Below, in pieces: positions 54,510 through 62,780 of a stretch of 64,000 bases of DNA. The translations under genes were made by a program, and so were the position numbers. Source of the stretch: CBDDHT01 sp965228615 (GTDB lineage Bacteria > Pseudomonadota > Alphaproteobacteria > Rhizobiales > Methyloligellaceae). The notes under the pieces are model-generated. The model ran no database searches, was not told the origin of the DNA, and saw only the letters and a program-made list of their open reading frames with translations. How positions within the stretch are numbered: position 1 is the stretch's first letter; every line of letters begins with the position of its first letter. Location: positions 2,480,001-2,544,000 of the forward strand of contig CBDDHT010000004.1 of assembly GCA_965228615.1 (NCBI GenBank), given 5' to 3'.

Positions 54510-55174
54510 ACCCGTTCGTGAAACTTGTCGCGCGCGATCTTCGCCTCGCCTTTCGCGAGGGCGGCGCCATCAGCACCGCGCTTGGATTCTACCTCCTCGT
54601 CGTCGTGATGCTCCCTCTGGGGCTGGGACCCGACCTCAATCTGCTATCGCGCATAGCACCAGGTCTCCTGTGGGTCGCATTGCTTCTGAGCGTGCTTCTC
54701 TCGGTCGATCGGATTTTTCACAACGATTTCGAGGACGGCACACTCGAGTGCATGTCTCTCGGGAGCATGCCCTTGGAACTGGTGGCGACGGCCAAATCGC
54801 TTGCCCATTGGATTTCCACGTCGATCCCGCTTGTCTTGACCGCGCCAATATTGGGCCTTTTGCTCAATTTGCCGCTGGAGGCCTTCGGGCCATTGCTGCT
54901 CACAATGATTGTGGGGACACCTGCGATCAGTTTCCTGGGAAGCATTGGAGCGGCCTTGACCCTCGGTATCCGGCGTGGCGGACTGCTCATGTCACTGCTT
55001 ATTCTGCCGCTTTACATTCCGACGCTGATCTTTGGTGTTTCGGCGGTGAATGCCGTGATTATCGGGCCCGCGCCATTTGGAACATCGTTTATGATCCTGG
55101 TGGCACTCAGTCTTGCAACGATTGTCCTGTCGCCGATTGCCGCAGCTGCTGCAATTCGCGTCAACCTTAGTTGA
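54506..55174 (+). CDS. ccmB: CcmB, haem exporter membrane subunit
   Basis: 222 residues with about six predicted membrane helices. DRIFHNDFEDGTLECM in the first half is a CcmB-typical loop, and the later helices hold LLLNLPLEAFGPLLL and GSIGAALTLGIRRGG. It forms the channel subunit with CcmA. It is translationally coupled to ccmA by the ATGA overlap and followed by ccmC after 70 bases. Confidence 0.93.
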   Translation: MNPFVKLVARDLRLAFREGGAISTALGFYLLVVVMLPLGLGPDLNLLSRIAPGLLWVALLLSVLLSVDRIFHNDFEDGTLECMSLGSMPLELVATAKSLAHWISTSIPLVLTAPILGLLLNLPLEAFGPLLLTMIVGTPAISFLGSIGAALTLGIRRGGLLMSLLILPLYIPTLIFGVSAVNAVIIGPAPFGTSFMILVALSLATIVLSPIAAAAAIRVNLS

Positions 55175-55244
55175 ACGCGTTGCCGCAGCACACGTTTTCA
55201 CTGTTAGAATGCACGAACCAAAATGAGAGTAGATCGGTAAAGCG

Positions 55245-55985
55245 ATGCAAAGATTTGCAAATCCGACCCTGTTCATGCGTTTTTCGGGCGCCGTGCTGCC
55301 CTGGCTGACCGGTGCAACGGTCTTGCTGTTTATCGCAGGCCTTTATCTGACTTTTTTTGTCGCGCCACCGGACTATCAGCAGGGTGAGACCGTACGCATC
55401 ATGTTCATCCATGTGCCCTGCGCCTGGCTCGCAATGATGGGGTACACATTCATTGCGGTGTCGAGCGTCGTCTCGCTGATATGGCGCCATCCGCTCGCTG
55501 ACGTATCGGCCAAGACAGCGGCACCGATTGGTGCCTGTTTTACGCTTCTCGCCCTCATTACCGGCTCACTTTGGGGCAAACCCATGTGGGGCACCTACTG
55601 GGTATGGGATGCACGGCTGACCTCTGTGCTGGTACTCTTTTTCCTTTATCTCGGGTTGATGGCCCTTTGGCAGGCAATCGAAGAGCCTTCGCGTGCCGGC
55701 CGCACGACGGCCATTCTCGCAATCGTCGGCTTTATCAATGTCCCGATCATCAAATTCTCGGTGGATTGGTGGAGCACTCTCCATCAGCCGGCAAGCGTCA
55801 TCCGGCTTGACGGGCCGACAATTCATTCGTCGATGCTAACGCCGCTTGTTGTGATGGCATTTGCGTTCACCTGCCTCTTTTTCGTCCTGCATCTCATGGC
55901 AATGCGCTCCGAGATCTTGAGACGGCGCATTCAGGCCATGCAGGTCCGCAGGGTTGAGAGTGCAGCAGGGATACAGACAGCATAA
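55245..55985 (+). CDS. ccmC: CcmC, haem-handling membrane protein
   Basis: 246 residues with about six membrane helices and the Trp-rich haem-handling motif WGTYWVWDARLT near residue 118. Conserved His residues lie in IHVPCAW and WWSTLHQPAS. CcmC attaches haem to CcmE. The stop TAA overlaps an ATG (TAATG) that opens the first of two five-codon mini-ORFs before ccmD. Confidence 0.95.
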   Translation: MQRFANPTLFMRFSGAVLPWLTGATVLLFIAGLYLTFFVAPPDYQQGETVRIMFIHVPCAWLAMMGYTFIAVSSVVSLIWRHPLADVSAKTAAPIGACFTLLALITGSLWGKPMWGTYWVWDARLTSVLVLFFLYLGLMALWQAIEEPSRAGRTTAILAIVGFINVPIIKFSVDWWSTLHQPASVIRLDGPTIHSSMLTPLVVMAFAFTCLFFVLHLMAMRSEILRRRIQAMQVRRVESAAGIQTA

Positions 55986-56035
55986 TGAATTTGGCAGCAT
56001 AATGGATCTGGCAGCATGATGGATCTGGGGCGTCA
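55985..56035 (+). repeat. Three 17-bp tandem units making coupled mini-ORFs between ccmC and ccmD
   Basis: Units at 55985-56001, 56002-56018 and 56019-56035 share the pattern ATGgATcTGGCAGCATa. Because 17 is not a multiple of three, each unit starts a new frame: ATG at 55985 reads MNLAA then TAA, ATG at 56002 reads MDLAA then TGA, and the third gives the start of CcmD (MMDLG). Each stop overlaps the next start (TAATG, TAATG, ATGATG). Confidence 0.85.
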
Positions 56036-56198
56036 CGCCGCTTATATCTGGGCATCCTACGGTGTCGTCGTGGTCGTGCTGACATTGCTGATCGGTTGGA
56101 TCGTCAGCGATGCAAGGCGCCAGCGTCGGTTACTGAATGAGCTGGAAGACCAAGGCATGAAACGCCGGTCGGCGCGAACCGAAAAGTCCGAGGACTGA
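56016..56198 (+). CDS. ccmD: CcmD, small membrane protein for haem export
   Basis: 60 residues: a short amphipathic start (MDLGRHAAYIWASYG), one membrane helix (VVVVVLTLLIGWIV) and a basic, then acidic tail with the CcmD-type DARRQRRLL. CcmD stabilises the CcmABC-CcmE complex. The start may be either of two adjacent ATG codons at 56016 and 56019. It follows the tandem mini-ORFs, so translation may be coupled stepwise to ccmC. Confidence 0.9.
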   Translation: MMDLGRHAAYIWASYGVVVVVLTLLIGWIVSDARRQRRLLNELEDQGMKRRSARTEKSED

Positions 56199-56206
56199 AT
56201 GACGTC

Positions 56207-56806
56207 ATGAGCGATACGACACCCGAGGTGACCGCGAAGACACGCCGACCTCTGCGCATGGCCCTGCCATTCCTATTGTTCGTGGCGCTTGCAGGCTTGT
56301 TCTTGGTGGCTCTGTTTTCCGGGGACCCGTCAAGATTACCATCGGCGTTGATCGGCAAACCGGCTCCTGTGTTCGAGCTCCCTGCAATGGAAGGACTCCT
56401 TGCGGATGGCAAGCCGGTCCCGGGTTTCAGCAGCCAGCAACTCAATGAAGGTGAAGTTGCGGTGATCAATGTCTGGGCGTCGTGGTGTGTGCCCTGCCGA
56501 CAGGAACATCCCTTCCTCATGAAACTGGCCGAGGATAAGTCGCTGCGCATCTACGGCATCAACTACAAAGACAATACCTCAGCGGCACGCCGTTTTCTTG
56601 GTCACCTGGGCAATCCGTTTGCCGCCGTCGGCGTCGACAATAATGGCCGTGCAGCGCTCGATTGGGGCGTCTACGGAGTGCCGGAGACTTTCATCGTCAA
56701 CGGCAAGGGGCAGATCGTACACAAGCATGTCGGACCGATCGGCGAGGCTGCACTCAAAGATAAGATCCTTCCGATCATTGCCAAGGCGCGCGCCGACAAA
56801 TCTTGA
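56207..56806 (+). CDS. ccmG: CcmG/DsbE, thiol-disulfide reductase for apocytochrome c
   Basis: 199 residues with one N-terminal membrane anchor (about 18-38) and a periplasmic thioredoxin domain with WASWCVPCRQE near 93 and the cis-Pro loop GVYGVPETF. The GKPAPVFELP start and acidic active-site surroundings are typical of CcmG, which reduces the CxxCH cysteines before haem attachment. It lies 8 bases after ccmD. Confidence 0.94.
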   Translation: MSDTTPEVTAKTRRPLRMALPFLLFVALAGLFLVALFSGDPSRLPSALIGKPAPVFELPAMEGLLADGKPVPGFSSQQLNEGEVAVINVWASWCVPCRQEHPFLMKLAEDKSLRIYGINYKDNTSAARRFLGHLGNPFAAVGVDNNGRAALDWGVYGVPETFIVNGKGQIVHKHVGPIGEAALKDKILPIIAKARADKS

Positions 56807-56894
56807 ACCAAAGCGGTGCCTGAAAAGGTTTTGTTAACCATACGGCAACACTTAAAGCAGAGTTTGGGGTAACCATTCCTCAAGGACTCTGCCG

Positions 56895-57263
56895 ATGGCG
56901 CCCGTCAATCTGCCAACACGACCACCAGTTGCCCCGCAGATCAGCGGACAGCGACAGGCTGCGGTCGAACCGCGGCAGAGCACGCCGTCGAAAAATGCCG
57001 GATTTGAGCCGGCGGCCTACAAGCAGGCCGAAAAGCCGCCCATCGCAACGGCAACGGCGCCGACGACGCCTGCTGCTGCTGCTGCGCCAGCCGCGCCCCA
57101 TACATTCACGCTGCAAACACTATCGGCCTATGCCGGCGTGCTCGTCGGACAAATCGAGAGGAATGTCGCACCTCTTGGGCCAACACCAGCTGGAATTCCT
57201 CATGCCGAAGGACCTCCCGCCAAGCCTGAGCCGCCGGGAAGCCGCCTCAACATCAAGGTGTGA
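56895..57263 (+). CDS. Pro/Ala-rich hypothetical protein
   Basis: 122 residues, low complexity, with Pro and Ala in over a third of positions by eye. There is no signal peptide, membrane segment or known domain. An AAGGA lies 8 bases before the ATG, and a TTAACCAT half-site is about 60 bases upstream. The one ordered-looking part is HTFTLQTLSAYAGVLVGQIERN (about 69-90). It follows ccmG after 88 bases and precedes a cluster of hairpins. It may be a real small protein, but function cannot be inferred. Confidence 0.5.
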   Translation: MAPVNLPTRPPVAPQISGQRQAAVEPRQSTPSKNAGFEPAAYKQAEKPPIATATAPTTPAAAAAPAAPHTFTLQTLSAYAGVLVGQIERNVAPLGPTPAGIPHAEGPPAKPEPPGSRLNIKV

Positions 57264-57313
57264 CGCCTACAAGTGGCGTAGAGCAACTTAGAGTCTGACT
57301 CGAAACTCCTAAA

Positions 57314-57387
57314 GCCAGCCCTCTCCCCCGGCCCAACCACCCAATAAGGGTACCCTCGGGGTGGTTGGGCCGGGGGAGAGGGCTGGC
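57314..57387. repeat. Perfect 29-bp inverted repeat (large hairpin)
   Basis: The arm at 57314-57342 begins GCCAGCCCTCTCCCCCGGCC and is repeated inverted without mismatch at 57359-57387. The 16-base loop contains the palindrome AGGGTACCCT. It is too long for an ordinary terminator and has no T-run. It resembles a REP or MITE-type palindromic element. It starts 51 bases after the Pro/Ala-rich gene. Confidence 0.9.
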
Positions 57388-57395
57388 CGTGGCAC

Positions 57396-57422
57396 CGAAA
57401 GTCGCCAATACGGCGACTTTCG
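57396..57422. terminator. 11-bp hairpin next to the large inverted repeat
   Basis: CGAAAGTCGCC (57396-57406) pairs perfectly with GGCGACTTTCG (57412-57422) around AATAC. No T-run follows. It may end the ccm-side or marR-side transcripts or belong to the same repeat cluster. Confidence 0.5.
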
Positions 57423-57443
57423 AGACAGCCTCTTAGAGTCGAT

Positions 57444-57491
57444 CAACTTTTCTGCGCTTAATCGATTCCGATTTAGCGCAGGTTGATCTAG
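57444..57491 (+). repeat. Dispersed 48-bp repeat, copy B, overlapping the marR stop
   Basis: This is the second copy of the element at 11835-11882 (39 of 48 identical). The arms ATCAAC...CTGCGCTTAATCG and CGATTTAGCGCAGGTTGAT are imperfect inverted copies. The TAG stop of the MarR gene (57488-57490, minus strand) lies inside the repeat, so the element seems to supply the 3' end of that gene. Confidence 0.65.
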
Positions 57492-57949
57492 ATGGTCGTC
57501 TCTTGAGCCTCGATCGCATCGACGATGGCCGACAGCGACAGCAGGAACGCGTTCCGCTGGGCCGGATCAAGCGCCGACAGGATACGCTCATCTGCATGAA
57601 TTGCCGCCGGCTCCGCCCGGCGAAGGGCATCCCAACCGTCGGAAGTCAGCCTGACGGCATAGGCCCGGGCGTCTTCCTTGGTTCTTCTCCGGTGAACGAA
57701 ACCTTTTTTGAGCATGCGCCGTATAATATCTGCGAGCGTCGAACGGTCGATGCCGGTACGCTCGACCAGATCGGTCTGGCTCAGTCCTTCGTTCTGGGAA
57801 ACGGTCAAGAGGACCGCATATTGCCGGGGTGTCAAATCTCCGGTGCGGACTTCCTCGCTGAAAATGTCGCTCGCGCACTGACTAACGCGGTGCAACAGAT
57901 GAATAGGTGACTGGTGAAGCTGACTTGTAGGATTTGATTTCACGTCCAT
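57488..57949 (-). CDS. MarR-family transcriptional regulator
   Basis: 153 residues with the winged helix-turn-helix of MarR: GDLTPRQYAVLLTVSQ, LSQTDLVERTGIDRSTLADIIRRM and the wing RRRTKEDARAYAVRLT. MarR proteins repress neighbouring genes and respond to phenolic or oxidative signals. The target is unclear because the neighbours are a hypothetical gene and ispZ. The stop codon falls within a dispersed repeat. Confidence 0.92.
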   Translation of the reverse strand: MDVKSNPTSQLHQSPIHLLHRVSQCASDIFSEEVRTGDLTPRQYAVLLTVSQNEGLSQTDLVERTGIDRSTLADIIRRMLKKGFVHRRRTKEDARAYAVRLTSDGWDALRRAEPAAIHADERILSALDPAQRNAFLLSLSAIVDAIEAQETTI

Positions 57950-58282
57950 CGCTTTCCGCCTCGGACCTTCCGTGTTCGTTCAGGTGGACCCGTTCCACAT
58001 GTTGTGGGATCTGGAACCGGCCCATGCGCTGGACGGTACCGGTCGCGGTGTGCATCGCGACCGCGTCGGGCGCATGGTCTCTGAATACATTTGGTGTCGC
58101 CCCCCCGATATCGTCCAGTCACATCTAATTCAAACAGACGTGATCCGATCGTCGGTTGGCGACGCATAAGCAATTGTGCCGCCTCTCGCGCCACGCATCT
58201 GATGCGCCATTTGCCGCACATTCATGAACAATTATCGAACAATGGATGAAAAGGGCACCGGGTCTGCGAACACTGCCGCAAT
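57950..58282. other. 333-base gap between marR and ispZ
   Basis: Short ORFs on both strands lack family features or start signals. It should hold the marR promoter at its left end and the end of the ispZ transcript at its right. I see no convincing hairpin or operator. Confidence 0.6.
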
Positions 58283-58882
58283 TCACTCATCCGGCTGAGT
58301 TTCCGCGACCGTATAACGCTGAATAACCCGGATCTGGAGCATCGCGAATATGAGCGTGATCGGAAGCAACCCGAAGACCTTGAACGTCACCCAGCTATCG
58401 TTGGAGACATTGCGCCAGACAAGCTCGTTGAGTACAGCAAGGGCGACAAAGAAAGCAGCCCAGCGGAAAGTCAGAATGCGCCAGCCGCTTTCGGTTAACT
58501 CGAAAGCCTGCCCCAACAGGATCTTCAGCGGTGCCCGGCCCATCAAATGTCCGATGAGCAACGCTGCAGCGAAGAGCATGTAGATGATGGTCGGCTTGAC
58601 CTTGATGAACGTCTCGTTTTGCAGATAGAGCGTCAGCCCGCCAAACACCATGACGAAGCCGGCCGTAACCAGCGGCATTGTGGCGATTTTTCCCGTCACG
58701 ATCCGTGAAATGGCCAAGGCAATGACGGTGACGACCATAAAAACGCCGGTGGCCCAGAAGAGACCCCCAAGCCAATTCACTGCGAAGAAAATGAGCAGTG
58801 GTCCGAAATCGAGACCGAGGCGCAATAATGGCGACTCCTGCTCGGCATCTTCGGCTTGCTGGGCCGGAACATTCTCGCTCAT
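58283..58882 (-). CDS. ispZ: Intracellular septation protein A (YciB/IspZ)
   Basis: 199 residues with five or six membrane helices. Family motifs are DFGPLLIFFAVNW, KPTIIYMLFAAALLIGHL and the conserved NELVWRN. YciB-type proteins take part in division and envelope synthesis. The ATG at 58882 lies 1 base after the ftsY stop region and gives a cytoplasmic acidic N-terminus; the ORF start 15 codons earlier is inside ftsY. It is the last gene of dapF-mtaB-ftsY-ispZ. Confidence 0.92.
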   Translation of the reverse strand: MSENVPAQQAEDAEQESPLLRLGLDFGPLLIFFAVNWLGGLFWATGVFMVVTVIALAISRIVTGKIATMPLVTAGFVMVFGGLTLYLQNETFIKVKPTIIYMLFAAALLIGHLMGRAPLKILLGQAFELTESGWRILTFRWAAFFVALAVLNELVWRNVSNDSWVTFKVFGLLPITLIFAMLQIRVIQRYTVAETQPDE

Positions 58883-58883
58883 A

Positions 58884-59942
58884 TCAGGTCTCACGGCCTG
58901 TAATTGCTGCGGCAAAGTCTGCGGCATCGAAGGGCTGAAGATCGTCTATACCCTCTCCGACCCCGATTGCATGGACTGGAAGTCCGTATTTTGCGGCAAT
59001 TGCAACCAGAATTCCGCCGCGTGCTGTCCCATCGAGCTTGGTCATCACCAATCCCGTCACACCAGCGATTTCGCGAAAAACTTCCGTCTGCGCCATCGCA
59101 TTCTGTCCCGTTGTGGCATCAAGGACGAGCAAGACGTCGTCCGGCGCTGCATCGTCGATCTTCTTGAGCACGCGAACGACTTTCGCGAGTTCGTCCATCA
59201 GATCGGACTTGTTTTGCAGACGGCCGGCCGTATCGATGAGAAGCACGTCGGCGCCATCCCGGCGCGCGCCTTCATAGGCGTCATAGACGAGACCGGCTGA
59301 ATCGGCGCCCGGCGCACGTGCAACGACTGTTGCACCGGTTCGCTCACCCCAGATACCCAGCTGATCGATGGCCGCCGCGCGGAACGTATCTCCGGCCGCA
59401 AGAACGACTTTCAACCCGTCGGCGCGAAAGCGGTTGGCAAGCTTGCCGATGGTCGTGGTCTTGCCGGTACCATTCACGCCGACAACCAGGATGACATGCG
59501 GCCGTCTGTCGGGATTGAGAATCAGCGGTTTGGCAACCGGGCCCAGAACGGCACCGACCTCTGTGCTCAGCACGTCACGGACCTCTTCAAGCGAGATCTC
59601 CTTGTCGTACCGCCCTTTTGCCAACGCCTCGGTGATCCGCATCGCCATATCGATGCCGAGATCGGCCTGGATCAAACTGTCTTCGAGTTCCTGAAGCGTA
59701 TCGTCGTCCAGCTTACGCTTGGTGACGATGGCCGTGATGTTCTCTGCGAGCGCGCTCGACGTGCGGCGCATCCCGTCCTTCAGGCGCGAAAACCATCCCT
59801 TTTTGGGTTCCGGCGCCTCGGCTTCGGCTGCATTATCAACCACATCACCATCGACGGCGTCGTCTTCGCTGACAGCCGCATCGCCTCCCCGACCCATCAT
59901 GCGACCGAACAGGCCCGGCTTCTTGCCGCTATCATTGCTCAT
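58884..59942 (-). CDS. ftsY: FtsY, signal recognition particle receptor
   Basis: 352 residues: a short acidic A region with LFGRM and KKGWFSRLKDGM, an N domain, and the GTPase domain with G1 GVNGTGKT (155-162), DTAGRL (237-242) and TKLDGTARGG. FtsY docks SRP-bound ribosomes at the inner membrane. The A region is brief, as usual in alphaproteobacteria. The start overlaps the mtaB stop by 4 bases. Confidence 0.96.
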   Translation of the reverse strand: MSNDSGKKPGLFGRMMGRGGDAAVSEDDAVDGDVVDNAAEAEAPEPKKGWFSRLKDGMRRTSSALAENITAIVTKRKLDDDTLQELEDSLIQADLGIDMAMRITEALAKGRYDKEISLEEVRDVLSTEVGAVLGPVAKPLILNPDRRPHVILVVGVNGTGKTTTIGKLANRFRADGLKVVLAAGDTFRAAAIDQLGIWGERTGATVVARAPGADSAGLVYDAYEGARRDGADVLLIDTAGRLQNKSDLMDELAKVVRVLKKIDDAAPDDVLLVLDATTGQNAMAQTEVFREIAGVTGLVMTKLDGTARGGILVAIAAKYGLPVHAIGVGEGIDDLQPFDAADFAAAITGRET

Positions 59943-61195
59943 GCAATGGGCGTCCCATGGAGCATGGCTCCGTCCTGGCCGGTAACATGCGCCATGAGCA
60001 CGCTCCCTGGCACGGTGTCGCCATCCAGACGGACAGGCGTGAATTGCGGCGTGCGCCCCTTAGATTCGGTTTCGCTCAGGACCTGCACATCCTGGCCGAC
60101 CTGCGCATCGAGATGGCGCGCCAGTGCGGCCCTGCCCTGCTCGCGCAGTTTCTGCGCACGGGCCTTCACAGTCTGGCGGTCGAGTTGCGGCATCCTTGCC
60201 GCAGGCGTGCCGGGCCTTGGCGAAAACGGAAAGATATGCAGATGCGTTAACGCGCACGCATCGATGATCGACAACGTACCGTCGAACATCTCATTCGTTT
60301 CCGTGGGAAAGCCCGCGATCAGATCGGCGCCAAAAACCATGTCGGGTCGCAGAGCACGGACCTCATTGCAAAACGCGATGGCATGGTCGCGCGAGTGCCG
60401 CCGCTTCATCCGCTTGAGCGTGAGATCGTGGCCGGCCTGCAACGACAAATGCAGGTGCGGCATCAACCGCGGCTCATTCGCAATCGCATCAAGCAGCGCC
60501 TTGTCGGTTTCGATGGAATCGATGGAAGACAGCCGAAGCCTGTCGAGTTCAGGCACCAGCTTCAGGATCTTCTGAACCAGATTGCCGAGCGACAATGTTC
60601 CGGGCAGATCTCGGCCATAGGCGGTGATATCGACACCCGTCAGCACGACCTCGCGGTATCCGCCCTCGACGAGCGTGCGGATCTGCGTCACGACCTCGCC
60701 AGCGGGCACAGAACGGGACGGACCGCGGCCGAATGGAATCACACAGAATGTGCAGCGGTGGTCGCAGCCGTTTTGAATCTGAACATAAGCCCGCGCCCGT
60801 GTACCAAATCCTGAAATCATGTGTCCGGCCGTTTCGCGAACCGCCATGATGTCGTTGACGCGCACGCGCTCCAAATCGTTGCCCTTAAGGGCCGCAAAGG
60901 TCGCGGCTTCTGTTTTTTCGTCATTACCGATGACGTGGTCGACTTCGGGCATTTCGGCGAAGTGACCCGGCTCGATCTGAGCCGCACAGCCCGAAACGAC
61001 AATACGTGCGTCGGGGTTCTCGCGCCGGGCCTTGCGAATTGCCTGGCGTGCCTGGCGCACGGCTTCGCTGGTCACCGCACAAGTATTGACCAGAATGACA
61101 TCGTCGAGCCCGGCCGCATCCGCTTCCGCGCGCATGATCTCCGACTCGTAGGCGTTGAGCCGGCAACCGAATGTCAGAATCTGCGGCGCACTCAT
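59939..61195 (-). CDS. mtaB: tRNA t6A37 methylthiotransferase MtaB
   Basis: A 418-residue MiaB-family radical-SAM enzyme. The N-terminal domain has Cys11, Cys39 and Cys70 for one iron-sulfur cluster. The radical-SAM site has Cys144, Cys148 and Cys151 in NGCDHRCTFC. A TRAM domain ends the protein. MtaB turns t6A37 into ms2t6A in tRNA; its substrate modification depends on TsaE, also encoded in this window. It overlaps dapF and ftsY by 4 bases each. Confidence 0.93.
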   Translation of the reverse strand: MSAPQILTFGCRLNAYESEIMRAEADAAGLDDVILVNTCAVTSEAVRQARQAIRKARRENPDARIVVSGCAAQIEPGHFAEMPEVDHVIGNDEKTEAATFAALKGNDLERVRVNDIMAVRETAGHMISGFGTRARAYVQIQNGCDHRCTFCVIPFGRGPSRSVPAGEVVTQIRTLVEGGYREVVLTGVDITAYGRDLPGTLSLGNLVQKILKLVPELDRLRLSSIDSIETDKALLDAIANEPRLMPHLHLSLQAGHDLTLKRMKRRHSRDHAIAFCNEVRALRPDMVFGADLIAGFPTETNEMFDGTLSIIDACALTHLHIFPFSPRPGTPAARMPQLDRQTVKARAQKLREQGRAALARHLDAQVGQDVQVLSETESKGRTPQFTPVRLDGDTVPGSVLMAHVTGQDGAMLHGTPIA

Positions 61196-62064
61196 AAGCT
61201 TGCACCGACAGCAAAGACCGACGCGTCGAGTTCGCCCTCATAATCCAGCGCAAAGGGTCCGGTCATAAGGATATGATCGTCGGGCGAGCGCCACTCGATC
61301 GTTAACGGTCCTCCCGGCAGCGTGACGACAACGCGGCGACCTGTCAGCCCCTTACGCGCGGATGCCACGCCAACGGCACATGCCGCCGTGCCACACGCCC
61401 GCGTCTGTCCGACACCGCGCTCCCAGACTTTCAGGATAATCGAATCCGGTCCCGTGACCTGCGCCAACGAAATGTTGGCGCGCTCGGGAAAGAGCGGGTG
61501 ATGTTCCAGCATCGGGCCGAATCCCTCCAGATCGAATGCATCCACATCCTCGACCCAGAAGACACAGTGCGGGTTCCCGACATTTACGACACTCGGCGAG
61601 TGCAGAACCGGCGCATCGATCGGCCCGACCTGAAGCTCGATCATGCGGGTATCGCGAAACTCTTCCGCCAGCGGGATCTCGTCCCAACGCAATCGGGGTA
61701 CGCCCATGTCGATGGTCACCGTCCCATCGCCGTTCAGCACCGCGCCAAGGATGGCATCGTTGGTCTCAAGCGAGACCTGCGGGCGCCCCTTCTCTACAGC
61801 CATGAGGGCAGCGACGCAGCGGGCGGCATTCCCGCAAGCATCCACCTCGCCGCCATCGGCATTGCGAATCCGCATGAACACATCGGCATCGCGCGAGTCC
61901 TCAAGCGTGATCAACTGGTCGCATCCGACGCCGTTCTCGCGGTCGGAGATTCGGCTGGCGATATCCGGATTGAGCGCGAGCGGGTGCGCACGGGCATCCA
62001 GCACGACAAAATCATTGCCGAGCCCGTTCATCTTGCGAAATGGAATGGCGCCTTGTTCACTCAT
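61192..62064 (-). CDS. dapF: Diaminopimelate epimerase
   Basis: A 290-residue epimerase that converts LL- to meso-diaminopimelate for lysine and peptidoglycan. The two catalytic cysteines are Cys77 (DACGNAARC) and Cys224 (RACGTAACA). The ATG at 62064 gives MSEQGAIPFRKMNGLGNDF, the family start; the 17-residue upstream extension was dropped. It is the first gene of the overlapping operon dapF-mtaB-ftsY-ispZ and is divergent from a methyltransferase. Confidence 0.96.
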   Translation of the reverse strand: MSEQGAIPFRKMNGLGNDFVVLDARAHPLALNPDIASRISDRENGVGCDQLITLEDSRDADVFMRIRNADGGEVDACGNAARCVAALMAVEKGRPQVSLETNDAILGAVLNGDGTVTIDMGVPRLRWDEIPLAEEFRDTRMIELQVGPIDAPVLHSPSVVNVGNPHCVFWVEDVDAFDLEGFGPMLEHHPLFPERANISLAQVTGPDSIILKVWERGVGQTRACGTAACAVGVASARKGLTGRRVVVTLPGGPLTIEWRSPDDHILMTGPFALDYEGELDASVFAVGASL

Positions 62065-62185
62065 GATCAGCGTTATATGGGGATTGCTGCGCTGCCGCAA
62101 ACAAACGCAGCACAAACGGTCAACGAATTGTCACGACGTGCCGGCGTAAAAACACCCGTCGCCAGCACCTGAGGAACAGAATGCC

Positions 62186-62767
62186 ATGGGCTCAACTCCA
62201 AAACGCCATGCCGGCGCGTCAGAACCAATGGGCTGGGTTCGCCGTTTTCTATCAGGCGTCCGGCCCGGCGGTCACGTCTTGGACCTCGCCTGTGGCGGCG
62301 GACGGCATGCCCGGCTGGCACTGGAAAACGGCCTGACCGTGACATGCGTCGACCGTGACCTTTCAGGCGTTGCAGACCTCGACGGCAAACCGGACGTCAA
62401 CCTGCTCGAAGCCGACCTTGAATCCGGCGATGCGTTTCCTTTTGCACCGCAGAGTTTCGATTGCGTGATCGTTACCAATTATCTGTGGCGTCCCATTCTC
62501 CCCGACATCGTGGCGGCCATCCGCGACAACGGCCTGCTTATCTACGCCACTTTTGCCGCCGGCCATACCCATCCGGACGGCCGACCGTTCAGACCCGAAT
62601 TCCTCCTTCGGCCGAATGAACTCATCCAAGCCGCCACACCGGCACTGGCCGTTGTCGGATATGAGCATGGGCATATCGAGGGGAGCGGCCATCGATCGGC
62701 TGTGCAACGAATTGCCGCTCATGGACCGAAACACCATTGGGCAGACGAGTGGCCGCTGTCCGATTAG
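62186..62767 (+). CDS. Class I SAM-dependent methyltransferase
   Basis: 193 residues with motif I HVLDLACGGGRHARLALE (about 30-47), an acidic end to strand two (CVDRDLSG) and FDCVIVTNYLWRPILP for the substrate loop. It resembles small class I methyltransferases near TehB/UbiE but lacks features that fix a substrate. It is divergent from dapF and convergent with the DUF808 gene, 13 bases apart at the stops. Confidence 0.8.
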   Translation: MGSTPKRHAGASEPMGWVRRFLSGVRPGGHVLDLACGGGRHARLALENGLTVTCVDRDLSGVADLDGKPDVNLLEADLESGDAFPFAPQSFDCVIVTNYLWRPILPDIVAAIRDNGLLIYATFAAGHTHPDGRPFRPEFLLRPNELIQAATPALAVVGYEHGHIEGSGHRSAVQRIAAHGPKHHWADEWPLSD

Positions 62768-62780
62768 TCTTCGTTCTACC

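Noticed and set aside
55985..56035. Short CRISPR-like array
   Set aside because: The 17-bp units are direct tandem copies with no spacers and no cas genes nearby.
56834..56848. CtrA site upstream of the Pro/Ala-rich gene
   Set aside because: Only the first half (TTAACC) fits; the second half reads GCAA instead of TTAA.
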